Counted from the first letter of the stretch, positions 30,647 through 44,940 are shown. The stretch is DNA of 64,000 bases from Gamsiella multidivaricata (GCF_025024155.1 NW_026251729.1:1-64000); one strand, 5' to 3'. Numbers and translations are program-made. The notes: a model not told the origin generated them from the letters alone.

Positions 30647-31515
30647 AACCTCTGTGTTTTTGAATGAGTCAAAAAAAAAAAAAAGAGTGGAATGGAGTGG
30701 AGAGAAAAAGATGCAAAGAGGAATGAGGAATGAGGACAAAGAAAAAAGAGACGCGATGAGAGAGAGAGAGAACTCACGCTGTCTCGTAGGACCCTTTTAT
30801 AGGCGCCCTTGCCTAGGGGAAGAACAATGGCCTTCGTTCGATTGTTCGTTTCGTTTCGTTTCGTTCGTCTGTATCGCCTACGGAGCCTCAAAAAATAAAC
30901 CGGCTCGTCCACACAAGTCGCGCGGGCTGCCTGTTGGGCAATCGGGTAATTGACTATGGCTATAACTATGACTATGACTATGACATGCGCAAGAGCAGCG
31001 AGCCACTGAGCTGAGTGTATGAGCGTATGTGTGCAAATGGCGACAGTAGTAACGGATACGTATATGCTGTATATGCTGTACATGCTGTATATGCTGTAAT
31101 AGAAAAGGGCGTGTATCGTGTGGATGCAGGCAGCCTAGAAAGACATTCTCTAGGAAGGTACCGCGGCCTAACAATTCAGTCCCTAGTCCATGTCCCCCCG
31201 TTGGAAGATGAATGGGTGCACCGTTTGGCGGGTCTCCATGCCATTGGCTGCATGGTTTCCTATCCTTTTTCTTTACTTTGCTTGCGCCGTTCTCCTAAAA
31301 TGAGGGAATTTTCTAATGGCCATTCAATTGAAGAATGGTCGGCTAGTCTTCGTGTCCTTGCAGGCGGTACTGTTGCATTCAATCGTCTATTCAATCACCA
31401 CCATTTTATTACTATCTTACATTCGTATTCATTTTTTTTTTTTTTTTTTTTTTTTTTTTCAACCACGCCCTATCCTTCGCCATGGTCTTGTCCAGCTAAT
31501 GAGATGCCTGCACCT
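30647..31515. other. spacer between CoA-transferase and GCP3
   Basis: Contains a TTTCG repeat near 30845-30865, a TATGAC repeat near 30960-30985, TGTATATGC-type repeats near 31060-31095 and T28 at 31432-31459. No gene supported. Confidence 0.55.
30794..30801 (-). promoter_or_regulatory. TATA box of the CoA-transferase gene
   Basis: TATAAAAG on the minus strand, about 148 nt upstream of the ATG at 30646. Confidence 0.55.
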
Positions 31516-34500
31516 CTAGCGTAGTGCTGTCGGTTTCCGGACGCCTGCAGTTGCAGCCTTTAAGGATCCCAGGTAGAACTCGTTAAAGTCCAGTCTGAAG
31601 CTCAAGAACCGCAGGTCCGAGTCCCCATCCGCAGAGAGCGTGATCAGCAAATCCGAGAGCTCGCGCTTGAACTGCATAGAGTACTCGGTCAAGGACCTTA
31701 AAAGCCCAGGGATCAACTCCTCGAACTGCTCGTCCGGGATCCTATCCAGGGTATCATCCTGGTCTGTCAGACCCCACTGTCCATGGCGTGTCCTCCGATC
31801 TGCGGTCTGAGCAAGACGTTCTCGACGCTCAACCTCAGCCAAAGCATAATTGTAAAGGTTGTCCTGCGCGACCTTGTAGTCCAGGATCGTCGCCAAAAGC
31901 TCGAGCAAGCGCGGCATCATGTTCACGTCGTGTGACGCTGCCAAAAGACCCTTCGAAGTGACATCCCGCAGATATTTGGTGTGAGCCTCGATCAACGAGT
32001 CCAGGTCCGTGGCATGGCTCCCAATGGCCTTCAAAAGTTCGTCCCATGAGCATTCAAGGACCTCGAAGAGGATATAGTACTGGAGCTGATACACGAAATG
32101 AATCATCTCGCTGCAGACAATCCGGCAATGGTGTAGTTCTGGCACGAGTTCTACGGTTCATCGAGTACGCGGAGGAAACGAACAACGGCGGCATACGATG
32201 CATGGGTGCATAGAGTCGGATGGTACCAATAAATGAGCTATCGTTAGCTCCATTTTCTCTGTGACATAGACGATGCCTTACTCCCTTATTCCCCGCTGCT
32301 GATCCCTATTGTGATTAACGTTGGATCCCATCTCCGCCTCTTTCTACCGCTCTCGTCATTTTACCAAATTGCTGTACTCTTGGTCCTTTTTTCTCTTTCT
32401 CTTCCCAGCAATAGTATAAGAGGTTGCTACATCTGCGTACGGAACGATCAAAAATGGCAAGACTTCGTAGCTCCGAAGTACAAACAGCCATAAAAAAAAT
32501 GAACCCTGTACCACCATACAACCCCCCTAACCGAACATCAGATAGGGCACATGCTTACCTAGAATAGGTCTGATAGCCCTGGCACTCGTCGTCTGGCGTC
32601 TCCATGCAGACGAAAGCGCATATTCGACTCTTTTAACGCGCCACAGGAAATTGAACATCTTGAGGTATTGGTGCATGGCCACGGGTGTTAAAATGGTGTT
32701 GATGGGCGAGTCCACATGGTAATCAAGCGAGAATACATCCCATCCACTGTCTCCCGGTGAGATTTCCAGCAGTCGAACGTCCAAACGGCGCAGAACGTCG
32801 GGGTCATCATATTGCGCGTTCGAACTCCGTATGGCTGTTTCCAAAGTTCCTGTGAGGTTATGCCGAAACAAAGTGTTTGCAGGCTGCGAGAGATTTGACC
32901 TACACGGAAGCACACATGCTAGTTTATCAGTACACATATCTCAATCCAGACTTCACGTAAAGAAGACTTCGTGACGCTCGTATTCTTACCCAAGCGACTC
33001 CATAAGATGCTGAATAAAGTCACCTTGGCCGAGAAGAATATATCTCTTAATGGCAGTGAGATGGTCGACCAACTTGAACTTGGTCACTAGTAAGTGAAGA
33101 AGGCGCTGACTAGTGCCGATGTAGGCTGCATCTATTGATCCCTCCAACTCAGCGATATCGCCATATTTCAGGGCTATCATGGCGTTAATATGTTAAAGTG
33201 AACAGATGTAACGCAGGACGCTGTTAGTCTTGTGTTTTAAAGGCAGCCGGGCTCATCAGACTGCATAGCAAAAGATCCGGGTACATAACATATAGCATAT
33301 TAGTATCAAAATGCAATAGAAATGACCTACACTTTCCCACGCCATGGTGCTGTAACAACCAGTCCGCATCATCGCACTTGTGTCTCAAGAAATTGAGGGA
33401 TTTGCCTATGGAAAGAATCTACATTACGCAAAAAAATAATGAGTATTATTCTCGGTACAAAACACTGTGCTGAAGAAGAGACTGTTGCGAAACACCAATT
33501 TCCAGAGACAATCCCATTATTCTTCATTGCTCGTTGTGCCTACCTTCTTTGCCAAGGCCATATCGATAAAAGCGGGCAGCATCTCCTCGCGAATAAAGTA
33601 TTTCCGCTGCCACATGTCCTCCTCCTCGACATCAGGATCATATGCTATAAAAAACTCTGTCCGTGGGTCTTCCAGCTCTCCCTCGTAGATCCAGCGTTGC
33701 ATCATGACGTAGAACGGTGCGGAGATCCGTTCAAGCATATGATGGATGAACTGCTGGATAAGCGGATCTCCATGCTGGGTATAATCATGGACCATTGAGA
33801 CCAGAGCACCACCCTGTAAATCTGAGTTGGAAGAAAAGAATGCCCTAAACATTTTAGTAAGCTCGCAAAAAACGCAGGTGAGGTTACTATATAGATGTCA
33901 TCAAACCACAGAAACAAGAACGTACTTTGACAGCACTCCACCAAGACAGACATGAGTCGCAATCGCTGCAGTGATTCCTGCGTCCAAACGAGAAGTCGCT
34001 TCAAAGACAATCCTTTTGATCCATCCGCAACTGAGTCCTTTGTTATGTGAGCCTCCAATACTGCTATGAGTCGAAAATAATCAACCAGCTCGTGTTGAAG
34101 TGCGGAACAAAAGCTCTGGTGATACAAGTCGATAGCTTTCTCGTTAGTACTCTATTCGTAAGCTACCGTGAATGTGATACCGTATGCACTCTATCATTAA
34201 TTACCTGTCCAACAAGTCCGGCAATTCCCTCCTTGAGCGTCTTTTGGATATATGCGTCGATCTTCTTATAAAGCCATCCAAGTTCTGTGAGTCGATTGAC
34301 AAGGCTTCTTGTAGCATTGGAGATATTGACCTATTGAAGTACCCAGATTAGTGAGAGATTCTCCATGCACCGCAGTTTCCTCAAATGATGCGCCATATTC
34401 ACTTACAGACGGGTCGATCGCACATGCTCCTGACTCTGCGCCGAATTTAACAATCTTGCCGTCGATTCCTTGAAAGACAAAAATCAAATCACGGAGCAGT

Positions 34501-35503
34501 GCCGACTCTTCCACCTCTTGCTGACCATTCCTGATCTGATCATTCAAAAGATTGGCATAGGCCGTGGTCCGGGATTGTGAAGGTATATGGGTTGATCCGT
34601 GTCCTGAATGTGAAGCCATGGTCGTGTCCGCCTGCTCAGTACCCTTCCGGTCCCGTGTCCGTGCTGTATCCAGATTATGAAGTCCCAAGAAGGAGAGTGG
34701 CTGGTTGTTGGAGCGACTGTCGAGTGCTGCAGTCGATGATTGCTCACTGACGGCGAGGAGGAAATACAGAATGGACCACTTTTTCGTCAACACTGACTTT
34801 TTTTTTTTTTTTTTTTTTTTTCAATGATCGACAACGGAAAAACAGGTGAGACTCAACCCTCATACAGAGCATGACCGTAGAATCTGCCGAGTTCGACCAA
34901 AAACAACAACAACAGATACATACACAAGCTGACAATTTGGTATAGAGGTGAGAGAATCGGATCGCCTTGGCAGAGGTAGGGTCTTCCCGCATAACTATAA
35001 AAAAAAATAAAAATGGAATCCCCGAAGCAGATGAACATACAAACATCAGTCGTCCATGTCAAGCATATCGCTTATGAATTCCCTCCTCCCGCTACAGTTA
35101 TACTGGGAAGCCTGCCACTCACGCTTCTTCTTGATAAGATCCGACATATGGATATCGTCCGAGACAAGCGAAGGAGCCATGCGGCTGCGAAATCATGTAA
35201 AAAATGGATACTGTCGCGTTAAAGAGACCTCCCTCCATGTGCAATCATTGATGGATACTACTCCGATCGCCCTTCCAAGTACAATGTGTCTTCATCACCC
35301 GCGCCATACCTTCCTAGAATTCGAAGACAGTATTCCTGGGCAGCCTTTATGGTGGCCTCGTAAGCGGCGTCGGCTGCTGCAGTCTGGTCCTGGCTCGGGT
35401 CCATGTCCAAATCCATCCGGTCTCCATTTGAATGTCCATCCCGCTGCAACTGTAACCTGACAAGTGCCTGAATAGCCTGTGCGACCTGATCTGAATTGTC
35501 CAT
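31516..35503 (-). CDS. gamma-tubulin complex component 3 (Spc98/Alp6 family)
   Basis: Eleven exons: 35503-35310, 35184-35123, 34994-34924, 34796-34407, 34330-34205, 34115-33926, 33821-33544, 33418-33331, 33173-32990, 32899-32559 and 32150-31516. They total 852 residues, normal for GCP3. Key blocks are KKWSILYFLLAVSEQ near residue 110, a middle GCP N-terminal-type domain (LIQQFIHHMLERISAPFYVM), then the gamma-tubulin-binding C-terminal half with KYGDIAELEGSID, GQGDFIQHLMESLG, TLFRHNLTGTLETAIR, LDYHVDSPINTILTP and FNFLWRVKRVEYAL. GCP3 pairs with GCP2 and gamma-tubulin to nucleate microtubules at spindle pole bodies. Intron 3 ends in an A24 run just before its AG. All phases close. Confidence 0.93.
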
Positions 35504-36038
35504 CCCGTGAAAAAAAAAAAAAAAGTGTCCCCCGGTGGTCAGCTCGTTGCCTCGAATGAAAGGGAGTATTTGCATGAGGAGGAGGAGGCAGGGGGGTATG
35601 CGCCCAGAGATAGCCCCTGGGGGTGCCACCAAAATTTCAATGTATGGCAAAGCCACCACGGACGTGTTTCAGTGGTGTGTCCTATTATTGAACGCGTCGC
35701 GTTTGAGCGCGTCTTTTGTAAAGAAAGAAAGAAAAAAAAAAAAAAAAGGCCAGACGTGTCTAGGTCCTTTGTTTTTACGTTGAAACTGTATCCTCGTATC
35801 CATGGCTGACCCTCGTACTTTCTTCATGAGAGATTCTCCTCTTCATTTTTTTACAGTTCGCATGTCCATTTTATTATTATATTGTGCATTATCTTTTTTG
35901 TGTTGTTATTGTTTGTCAGGGCTAAGAACCCTTTATGGTACAAGGGCAGTTGTAGGTCATCAGATATTCGTGTTAGTATATAGGTAAAGAGGCATTAAAA
36001 GAAGATTTTGTGGCCGAGCCGTCAACGTCGATGTGCAA
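35504..36038. other. spacer between GCP3 start and homeobox gene 3' end
   Basis: Holds A runs at about 35510-35524 and 35732-35747 and no coding evidence. It includes the GCP3 promoter and the homeobox gene 3' region. Confidence 0.55.
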
Positions 36039-36206
36039 TTATTGACCCCCTTGTGACAAAAACCGGCGCTTTCGCGAAAAGTAATGCACGCTGCGGCCAT
36101 CGAGCTGGATCTGGAGTGAGTCCATAACCGCGTCGGAAGGAGTCAGGGGTCCTGAATTACGTCGTTTCTCGCCTGACCGTGAAGTGAGTTCTGTAAGATG
36201 TGGTCG

Positions 36207-36244
<38 letters not shown>

Positions 36245-38980
36245 GATCCTGCTGCTGGTGCTGACGTTGTGAATGAGGGTTCCCTTCGACTTCATCGCTC
36301 GATCGCTTGTGCGAGCGCGATGTCTCCTCCTCCGCCTCTGCACCAGAACGGTCCTGTGCCTGGGATGCACGACGGCGTCCCGCGACTGCTGCAACTGCTG
36401 CATCCATTGCTTCAGTGCGGGCTTTCACACTTTGCCGCTTGTTCTGAAACCAAATCTGAACCGTACGAGGACACATTTTGGTCTGCTTCGACAGTCGAAG
36501 TCGTTCCTCGGTTGAAGGGAAATAGGATCGCTCAAACGCTGCGTTGAGGACAGATAGTTGCTCCGCATTCGCTCTCTTGCGCTTGGCCTTGACACCATCT
36601 TCAGCAACAAAGGGATCCTCGTCTTGACCGCGACTACGCTTGCCTGCTTTTGGAGGCGAGGAAGCTGGCGATTCTGCGGGGATATCAAATGGATGGACAG
36701 AATGGCTAGATGACAGTCCTTGTCTGGACGTCGTGCTTGATAATTCATGGCTGTTGTCGCTTGGATTTGCAGAGGCGTTCCCTACAGCGGGCGGATAGGC
36801 AGAAAACGACGATCGAGTTGACCAATCTCCTGGGGTGCGCCCCTGCTGAAAATTCGCGCTTCGTGACATTCCATAGTCAGATTCTCTTCTGGCAGGTGAT
36901 GCATAAGACCGGGGATCATTCTGAGAAAACGATCCGCGTGGATGAGACGGAGACTGAGGCTGGGGTTTGTGTGGGACAGCATGCGCATACTGCTGATACC
37001 AGCTTGGTGGCTGAATATCTGATCCAGGCGAGTAGGGGCGAGTTTCAGGTCGATGCTGATAGGAAGCTGCTGGGGTACCGGATGATGTGCCTCTGTACTC
37101 GTGAGGTGTTTGCTTATAATGCTGGCGATCGGAAGCGTTTCCTCGATAACTGGGTTGGCTGCGATCGTTATCTGCGGTGGAGGAGGGGCGCCTGTCATAC
37201 GGATGGTAACTGTAGCGCGGAGCTGATTCCCGTGCATGGCGATATCCCTGATCAGCATGCTGCGTCGATGGCCTCCGCGAGTATTCCACCTCAGAGCCGT
37301 CGGGTATATCCTGTAGAGGCTGAGCACCGAACGAGGCAGAGGGCGCAAGGGGCGGTCGAGCGGGAGCATCTGCGGCATCAAGGCCGTAAATTCTGGTTGG
37401 CTTTCTCATCAGCGACTACAATCCATATAAAATAGAACGTTAGAGATACTTTTCCCTTCCAAAAAAATAAAATAGAATAAAGATCCGCAGACGCTTACCC
37501 CAGGTGGTGGCAAGATGATACCCTGACTTGAATGTCTTAAATCACCTTGAATAGAGCGTCTGGGGCCGTGTGCTTGAGGGTATTGAGGCCTGGTATGGTC
37601 TGGAGAGGATGGGGCATGTTCATTAAAATAAGAGGGCGCGCCTGACTGTGGTTGCGACAAAGGCTGCGGTGCGGATGAACCATGATGATCAGTAACCGGG
37701 CTAGGCAAGGACGGCTGCCTTGTTTGGAACAAAGGTGCTGGGGCCAGAGGCGGCGATGCGTCTAGATAGGGCCCATAGTTCTGTTGATGCAGCGCAAAGT
37801 CGCTCTTGGAGCGATCCATCCTCGGTCGCTGCATACCCTTGTCGTACGAATGGTAGTCGTCTTGGTAATATTCTGCATGCAACGATGCAGACCGTTGCCC
37901 AGCAGATATGGGCCGAGGGGTGAAATATCCTGAGCTCGAGGATGCTGAGGGCGGGGTGGCGAGAGGAGTAGTATTTTCGGACGGTGCATTTCGCTGGGAT
38001 GGATCACGACCTGGCAGGCTATAGGAGCGGCTATGCGGCGAGTAGCCCGTGTCTCGGACATCGGCATCCCTTCGTCCAAGGCCCGAATCCCTTCGCTCGG
38101 GTGTGTCAATCAGGCGACGGGCATCGTAGATGTGCGAGAAGGATTGGGTGTGGGGTGGATTGCCGCGATAGATGGTGGTTGAAGAAGAACTGCTAGGGTA
38201 GTGCTGGGAGTCATGTCCGTTGCTGGGATCGGATTGAATGGGGCTTTTGGTAAAGGTCCCCGTATGAGAAGGTGTGGCAGCAGATGTCTGGGGATAATAT
38301 TGGCGGGATTCTTGCTGTCCGTTGTAGTCGTACTCGCTGCGTTGGCCATCACGCTTGGGCTGCCATGACCGCAATGGTGCCTGTGAGGACTGGGGCTGAG
38401 AGGGCCCGTCAAGATGAATGGCCTCCGTCGGACGCGACTCCCAAGATGCGGACTTTGGCGGCTCAGCGGCTTCAATGGAGCAGAGAAGACTAGAAATCCG
38501 AAGTCGAGCGTGCTGGTGCTGATGCTGTTCTTTGTGTTCGTGCGCATTTGTCTCTAGATCCTGGACCTGGCCTGGCCCATTCATGGCGATAACGCGTTCC
38601 TGTGAGCGGTAGAGGCTTGAGCTGCAACGGCCACCACGGCTGTCTTCTATCCACGCGTTGAGATGAGATGGGGAAGGGTGTGGTTTTTGCAAAGGATTGC
38701 TATCGACACTTTCAGAACATGCGACTTGGCGCGAGGGCGCTGAGATTGTGGACGATGGCGAGCAAGGGGACAGAGCGGGAGATGTTTTTCTGGAGGAGCA
38801 AGAGGATGGAGTTCTGGAGTGAGTTTCTGGGGAAGATGCACGCAGAGGAGACCGGGAGCGGAGCATTCCTCTGCTTCCTGTCCCGACAAGAGATGATGAT
38901 GTGAAGGGGTGGTTAGCGGAAGAGAAGGGGATGTGGCTGGTGATGACAGCTATCGAGGAGATGTTGGAGTGAAGGGTCAT
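36039..38980 (-). CDS. homeodomain transcription factor
   Basis: Two exons, 38980-37499 and 37415-36039, 952 residues from ATG 38980 (a shorter start at 38583 is possible). Most of the protein is Ser/Pro/Gln/Tyr-rich and disordered. The homeodomain lies at about residues 771-830 and is preceded by a basic stretch (KAKRKRAN); helix 3 reads RTVQIWFQNKRQSVKAR, with the invariant W, F, N and R. It is of the typical (non-TALE) class as in yeast Pho2/Yox1. After the homeodomain comes a polyQ run encoded by a (GTT)n tract at 36206-36245. Its targets cannot be inferred. The upstream 6 kb lacks genes, consistent with a heavily regulated or long-leader gene. Confidence 0.88.
36206..36245. repeat. (GTT)n trinucleotide repeat encoding polyGln
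   Basis: About 13 units, in frame in the homeodomain gene on the minus strand (CAA codons). Confidence 0.9.
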
Positions 38981-39826
38981 GTCCAGATGGTGTCTGTACT
39001 CTGTTGAAGGACGCCAAAGCAATCGGGAACGAAAGAGGGGGATGAGGGGGGATGTAGACGATAGGTGGAGGTTGACAGCAAAATGATGGCAGAGAAAAGA
39101 GAAGAAGAATAAGGCATAAGTAGATGAGCGATATAGAAGGGCCGTTGAGGGTCTTGAAGAAGGGGGAGAAGGGCAGCGGTGCCAAAGGAGGATGGATGCG
39201 GGTTCGTTTGCGTTACTGGCCGTAGCTTTTCTGATCACCCCCTTGAAGTGCGTTGCAGAGACTTCAGATCATGGGCGGGAAAGATCAAGAGCGGAGCAGC
39301 AGAGCAGCAGAGCAGCAGAGCAACAGCGCAGCATAGAACAAGGTCGACTGACTGGTGCCACTGGGGGTCTGATCCAGAGAAGGAAGAGGAGGAAGGGTGT
39401 GGGGAGGGCTGTGGGGTGGGGGGTACAGAGCAACCTGTTGTCGGATGCTCCTCCGCTTGCTTACCTTGTTGGATGGGAGTCGACTGTAGAGCAGATCGAG
39501 AGGGATGGATCTTTCCTGAGGATAGGTTGATTTAGTCAGGGTTCTGGTTAAGGGCCGAGCATGGCGGGAGAGAAAGAGGTAAGCAGAGGATTAGAGCCTG
39601 GGCGAGGATGAAAAGGTTGTTCATTGTGGAAATGGCAGGAATAGCAGCGTGATGCGAGTGAGCAGTGGGCATGCGCATTAAGGTCGGAATGAAAAAAGAG
39701 GGAGCAGGCAAGAGCGCGTCTGGATTGACGGGCAAGCAATCAGGCGAGCGAGGGAACGCTCCTGCACACGAAAAATACAAAGTGAAATACAGACACGGAA
39801 ACAGGGGAGGGGCGGAGGCTGGCCAC

Positions 39827-39858
39827 AGACACAGACACAGACACAGACACAGACACAG
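39827..39858. repeat. (GACACA)n repeat
   Basis: About five hexanucleotide units in the upstream region of the homeobox gene; a related ATGAAATGAA repeat follows to about 39940. Confidence 0.85.
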
Positions 39859-40141
39859 AAATGAAATGAAATGAACGATGAAATGAAAAATGAAAAATGA
39901 AAAATGCAAAATATGAAATACGAAATATGAAATGAAAAAAAGGGAGAGATCCCCCTCCGCAGGTATGCGATCGCCGCTCTGTTTGATATTCGTCAGTCAG
40001 CGACGTGCAACAACCACGGGCCAAGGGCTGATGGGGGGGCTGATGGACAGCGCGATCACGAGGCGAAGTCAAGGGGATTAGATTAGCCCGACGTTCATAT
40101 CACGGTGTATGTGTGAATGTATGTATGTACCAAGGAGAAGG

Positions 40142-40182
40142 AGACAAAGAGACAAAGAGACAAAGTGACAAAGAGACAAAAA
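40142..40182. repeat. (GAGACAAA)n repeat
   Basis: Five slightly variable octamer units (one GTGACAAA), followed by an A-run and GAGAGATT units to about 40225. Confidence 0.85.
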
Positions 40183-43100
40183 AAAAAAGAGAGATTGAAA
40201 GAGAGAGATTGAGAGAGAGAGATTGGGAGAGGGAGGGAGGAGAAAAGGCAAGCGGAGGATTCGTGAGGTAATGAGGGGGGAGGGGATCCTGCAGATAAAG
40301 GCTTCAATTACCAGAGCGGATGTTTCCTATCGCACGCAATAGGAGACGATTTGACGGACTGAGGACAGTTCTTAGTGGCTAGGTGTGGGTGAGAAAGAGA
40401 GAGAGAGAGGGAGAAGAAGAAGAGGAATGTATGTTTTGGTGGCGGTGAGGGGAAGCAGGGACTTAGTCTTTGGGGGGAGGTGGAGGGAAAAATTACAAAG
40501 CAAGGGTCGAGGTATAACGCGAAAAAGAAAAAGAAAAAAAAGAGTGACGATAGTTGGTTGGATACAAGGTGAGTGAAGATACAGTGAGCGTATGTACGAC
40601 GAGAGAAGAGGGGAGAGGATGAGAGAGAGAGTCGGTGTAGTATGAAAGAGCGGAGGAGAAGAGCAAAGGAGGAGAAAGAGAAGGAAAAGAAGAAGAGGAG
40701 GAGGAAGATGACGATGGGACTGGGGAATGGCAGTGAAGAAGCGGGGAATGAGGGAAGAGGGAAGAAGCAAGGACAGGGGCCAGGGGACAAAGGAAGAAAC
40801 GAGTGAGAAAAGTATTGCGAGTATGGTCCTTTGCTTAGATGATGATGCTGCTGCTGGCTGGCTGCTCCTGCTCCTGCTGCTCCTGCTGCTGCTGATGATG
40901 ATGGTTATGGCGACGGGTATGGGCGAGCAAGTCAATGGGGAAGTATGGTTACTGCAATTAGTATTTTAAGTGCAGGCATTTCAAAGTGGAGAGAGAGTAT
41001 TTACTATTGTTGATGATAATATAATCCATTGTCCATAGCCCATCCACCAGCAATTTAACTGAAAAGGTCCGAGGCTGCTTTTGCTTGGTGCGCTATGACC
41101 GAGAAAGAGAGGGGGGGAGAGGAAAACTTCGTTGCTTATTTATTTATTTATTCCATTCCATCTCATTCAATTCAATTCAATCCAGTTCAGTTCAATTGCT
41201 TTTCTATGTGTTCTTTCTATCTTCATTGTTTTCTTCCTTCACGGAAAACCAACAAGAACCAGTGTGCTGCAAACAACTGTTTATCTCTCTTCACTGTAGC
41301 GAAATGTAAATGCAAGGCATGCAAGACCAGCACTAGGCGACACCTGGGCCTCCCCCTGGTGGTTGTACCGACCCTGTGCTCCTGTATGGATTGAATTCGA
41401 ATGACCCATCTAGCAGCGATGTGCATTACTATTTTATTATCATTATTGCTTGTAGCGGTTCCTGTACGCCCTTGTGTCCTACTGCAACCCGTCAGCATAG
41501 AGCAGCAACACACAAACAACCCTGAGCCTGCGTCCGATCACTGGTTTATTACAGGACAAGGAAAAAAAATACCCGCCTCTATTCATCTGTATCTCTGTGC
41601 TATAGGATGAGATTACATGAGAGTGTGTGTGAGAGAGGAAAAATAGGCGCCGCAATCTCTTTTCGGCTTTGTACCCGTGTTGGCATCGCTGGCAACGGGG
41701 ATTTTAGCGTTCTTAACAGAGGTGCGGGAAGGAGGGAGGGGCGCGTAGGGTGCGAGAGCAAGGACGGAAGTGTGAGCAGCAAGCTGCGGCAGCAGCAGCA
41801 GCAGCATCGCTTGCTCTCTAGTGTGTAAGTGGTCCTCATCAGATTTCCATCTGGACCATGGAGGGGTTCATCGTCTCGGATGGTGTGAGATGCTTGAGAT
41901 CCTCTTTTCTGTCGACCCGCTTGTTCATGCAGCGTCGACAAGTAATGAACAGAGAAATGATCCTGCACTGCTCTTGCACGACTTCAGTATTATTTGACCC
42001 CTTGAAATAGCAAAAAAAAATACATTGGGTGGCCATCTCTTTGTTGTGCTTGTGCAACCACCGACCCTTTTTGCCGAGTCTATCCTCAGTCCTGTGTTCG
42101 GGTTAAGACCATTGTTGGTAATGCGCGAACCACATCCGCATCATAACGACGCTCCAAGGCTGCAAAAGCAACACCAACATCGACAAGAAGGGGTGGCGGA
42201 GGTTGAGAGAACCAAAAAAAATAAATAAAGTCCATCTGTGGTTCCTGCCGCGGAGAAAGGTGCCATCAGCACAAAATAAAACAGCGACAGCATGACTCGT
42301 CCCTCAATGGCATGGTGCATCTATCCCCCTGCTTGCCATCCTTCTGTTTCCGCGTAATGAAGGTACCGCAAGGTTGGCTCAATATTGAATAGGCTATGGG
42401 AAATGAAAAGATATAGAGAATTATTGGTATGTATGGCGGGACGATCGAATAAAGCTGATTGATGTTCCCTGGCTGCCCGTGTGAAATAGATGGATAGTTC
42501 CATCCCTGGACCGATTAAATGATATATCATGTCATGAATCACAAACAAAAAAAAAAATGACTGAGCCATGATTGTTTACCTACTCATTAGCCGATCATTT
42601 TATTTTTTCATGCCTGCACCATGACCTGAACACGACGAGGGCCACAATTTGACTGCAGCATTAAAGCAAGCAGGCATGTGCAGAGATGCAGGCAGAAGTA
42701 ATTGTACACACGACAACGGTACTAAACATGACATTTAATTTCATTCACGCGCTGCAAACGAGGGCGACGGCAGCCAGAAGCAGTATCATGTGCGCGTCCA
42801 TATTGGAGTCCTTATGGTCGATGGGAAAAAAAATGTCAAATCGGCAGATTGCTCTCTGTGGAGACATGGTCCCGACCCGTGTGCAATTTCGCGTAATCTA
42901 CGTCTTTTGATTCCATCAAGTCGCGGTCCCTTGGGTTTCGGTCACTTGCTTGCTTGCTTTTTTTTTTTTTCTTATTCCTACAAATAAAATGAAGACGCAG
43001 TAACATTAGGATGCGAATGCATACATGAAAGAGCACGACGCATCCCAAGGACAACAGCACTAGACTTTCAACAGACCGAGTTATCCCGGAATACGGAACT

Positions 43101-44062
43101 TTTGTTTTTACGCTCGTCCCTTAGTATCGCGAGTCCATCCGTCCACGAGGGGTGCAGCAAGCCAAAAAAAATAATCTCTCGCTCTTCCATTCGCAGATCA
43201 GCGATCGCGCTCGACAAATAGAAGGAAGCAAGGGCCCCAGGGCACCCTATACGACACAAAATTTGAACGGACAACCAAAAGATGCTCCTCCCACCTTTCA
43301 TATGAGGCGGCTCTTGCCCTCCCCTCCCATTGTCCAACAGAGAGAGTCTGTAAGACGACTTGACTTGACTTGCGCCCCCCTGGAAACTTATTTTAGATAA
43401 CTTTGCAGCATCCCGTTTCTTTTGCACTACATACAGTAAGTAACCCACCCAACCATTGCAATGAGCTTTCATTTTAAAAAAACCTTCTCAAAGGTTCGTA
43501 AACATTACTCTTTTTTTTTTCTTTGCTTTTGAGGATAATGGCATTTATGTTGTGTTACCATTCCCACCATCTTTGTTGTATGTGGTGTATTTTTAGATCA
43601 TGGAAAGTCTAGTGGGTTGGGTTTCCCGCATCTCCACATTTGTTCAGAGGGTCTACAGTACGTCGAAAAGAGTGTGACACCAACCATTGAGTAAAAGAGA
43701 AAAAATTGCTCATCAGAAGTGAAGTCTATACACGTGTCCGCTGCATCGATTCTGGATGTGGGTACGTGTGTCTGTCGGACGTTGCACAGGCGGCGCCTGA
43801 GGTATAGACTATAAGTGAAGAGGAGAGCGAGGGGGGGGGTAAGGGTCTATGAAGATGAACCCGGGTCAGAAAAAAACTTTTATTGCACCAATTGGGATTC
43901 TGCAATCCTCATCATTCCTCATGATTAAAAAAGTCGAAGATCTGTATCAGATGTGACCAGCCAGCCTCTCCCCCGCACCCCTCTCCCCCTCCTCCAGGAA
44001 CGATCCGAGAGCTCTGTGCTCAAGACGATGCATGCATGTTGTCTAACGGTAGGAGGAATGCA

Positions 44063-44093
<31 letters not shown>

Positions 44094-44909
44094 GGTTGCA
44101 GGATTGGGAAGCAAGGGTATTTCAAAAGGAGAGACAACCCAACCCCATCCATGGGTGAGGTTGCATGTCTGCCTGTTTTCGTTTACATCCCAAACTAAAC
44201 TTCTTTGCCGTAAACGGTTCGGCACAAACAAGCATTTTCTAAAAGACCCAAAAGAAAATGCACCCCTAGTCTAATGCTGTGGTCTATAGAGTCTATGCAT
44301 GATGATATATTGATTGCGGAGGGTATCACAAGCATCATAGCAATAGTAAAAAGGATGGTTTTGCACCACCATCCCCCCTATTGCACAAAGGTTCCACGAT
44401 TATCTAATCTGGCTCTGTTTGTTTCTGTGTACCCAAGTAACCTTTTTTCCAAAAATGCACAATGGTCACATCCTATGCCCTCGACTCGAAGATGGGGAGG
44501 ATGCCCTAAATCGCTTTTTTACTTTTAAAAAAAATCGTATCTACAACACACATATACGCGCCCGGATCAAAACGGGTGCCGATTCGTCATGTTTGTCTGC
44601 GGAGCAACACGACTCTTCGCTCGGACCCTTGGCACAGCGCGTCGCGCCAGATGAGTGATTATTGACGTGTTTCCCCCCCCCCCCCTTTTTTTTTTGGTGG
44701 CAAAAGATAATGAAAGTTGCCACGGTTTCAGGGAAAGAGGTAGGGGGGAGGTGCGCACTGGATGATCGTACCGACACAGGTACAACAGTTTACTAAACTG
44801 AACACAGACCAGCACAAGGGGAGGGGGGAGCTTTGTGTAACTTGTGTCTTTTATTTCGAATCGAACAGCTCAAGTGGGAGTACCGGTCTATGTTGTGTGC
44901 TATCGACGA

Positions 44910-44940
<31 letters not shown>

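Noticed and set aside
40308..40935. Ser/Leu/Phe-rich minus-strand frames upstream of the homeobox gene
   Set aside because: Produced by polypyrimidine DNA (TTC, TCT and CTC codons), with two frames open at once; low complexity.
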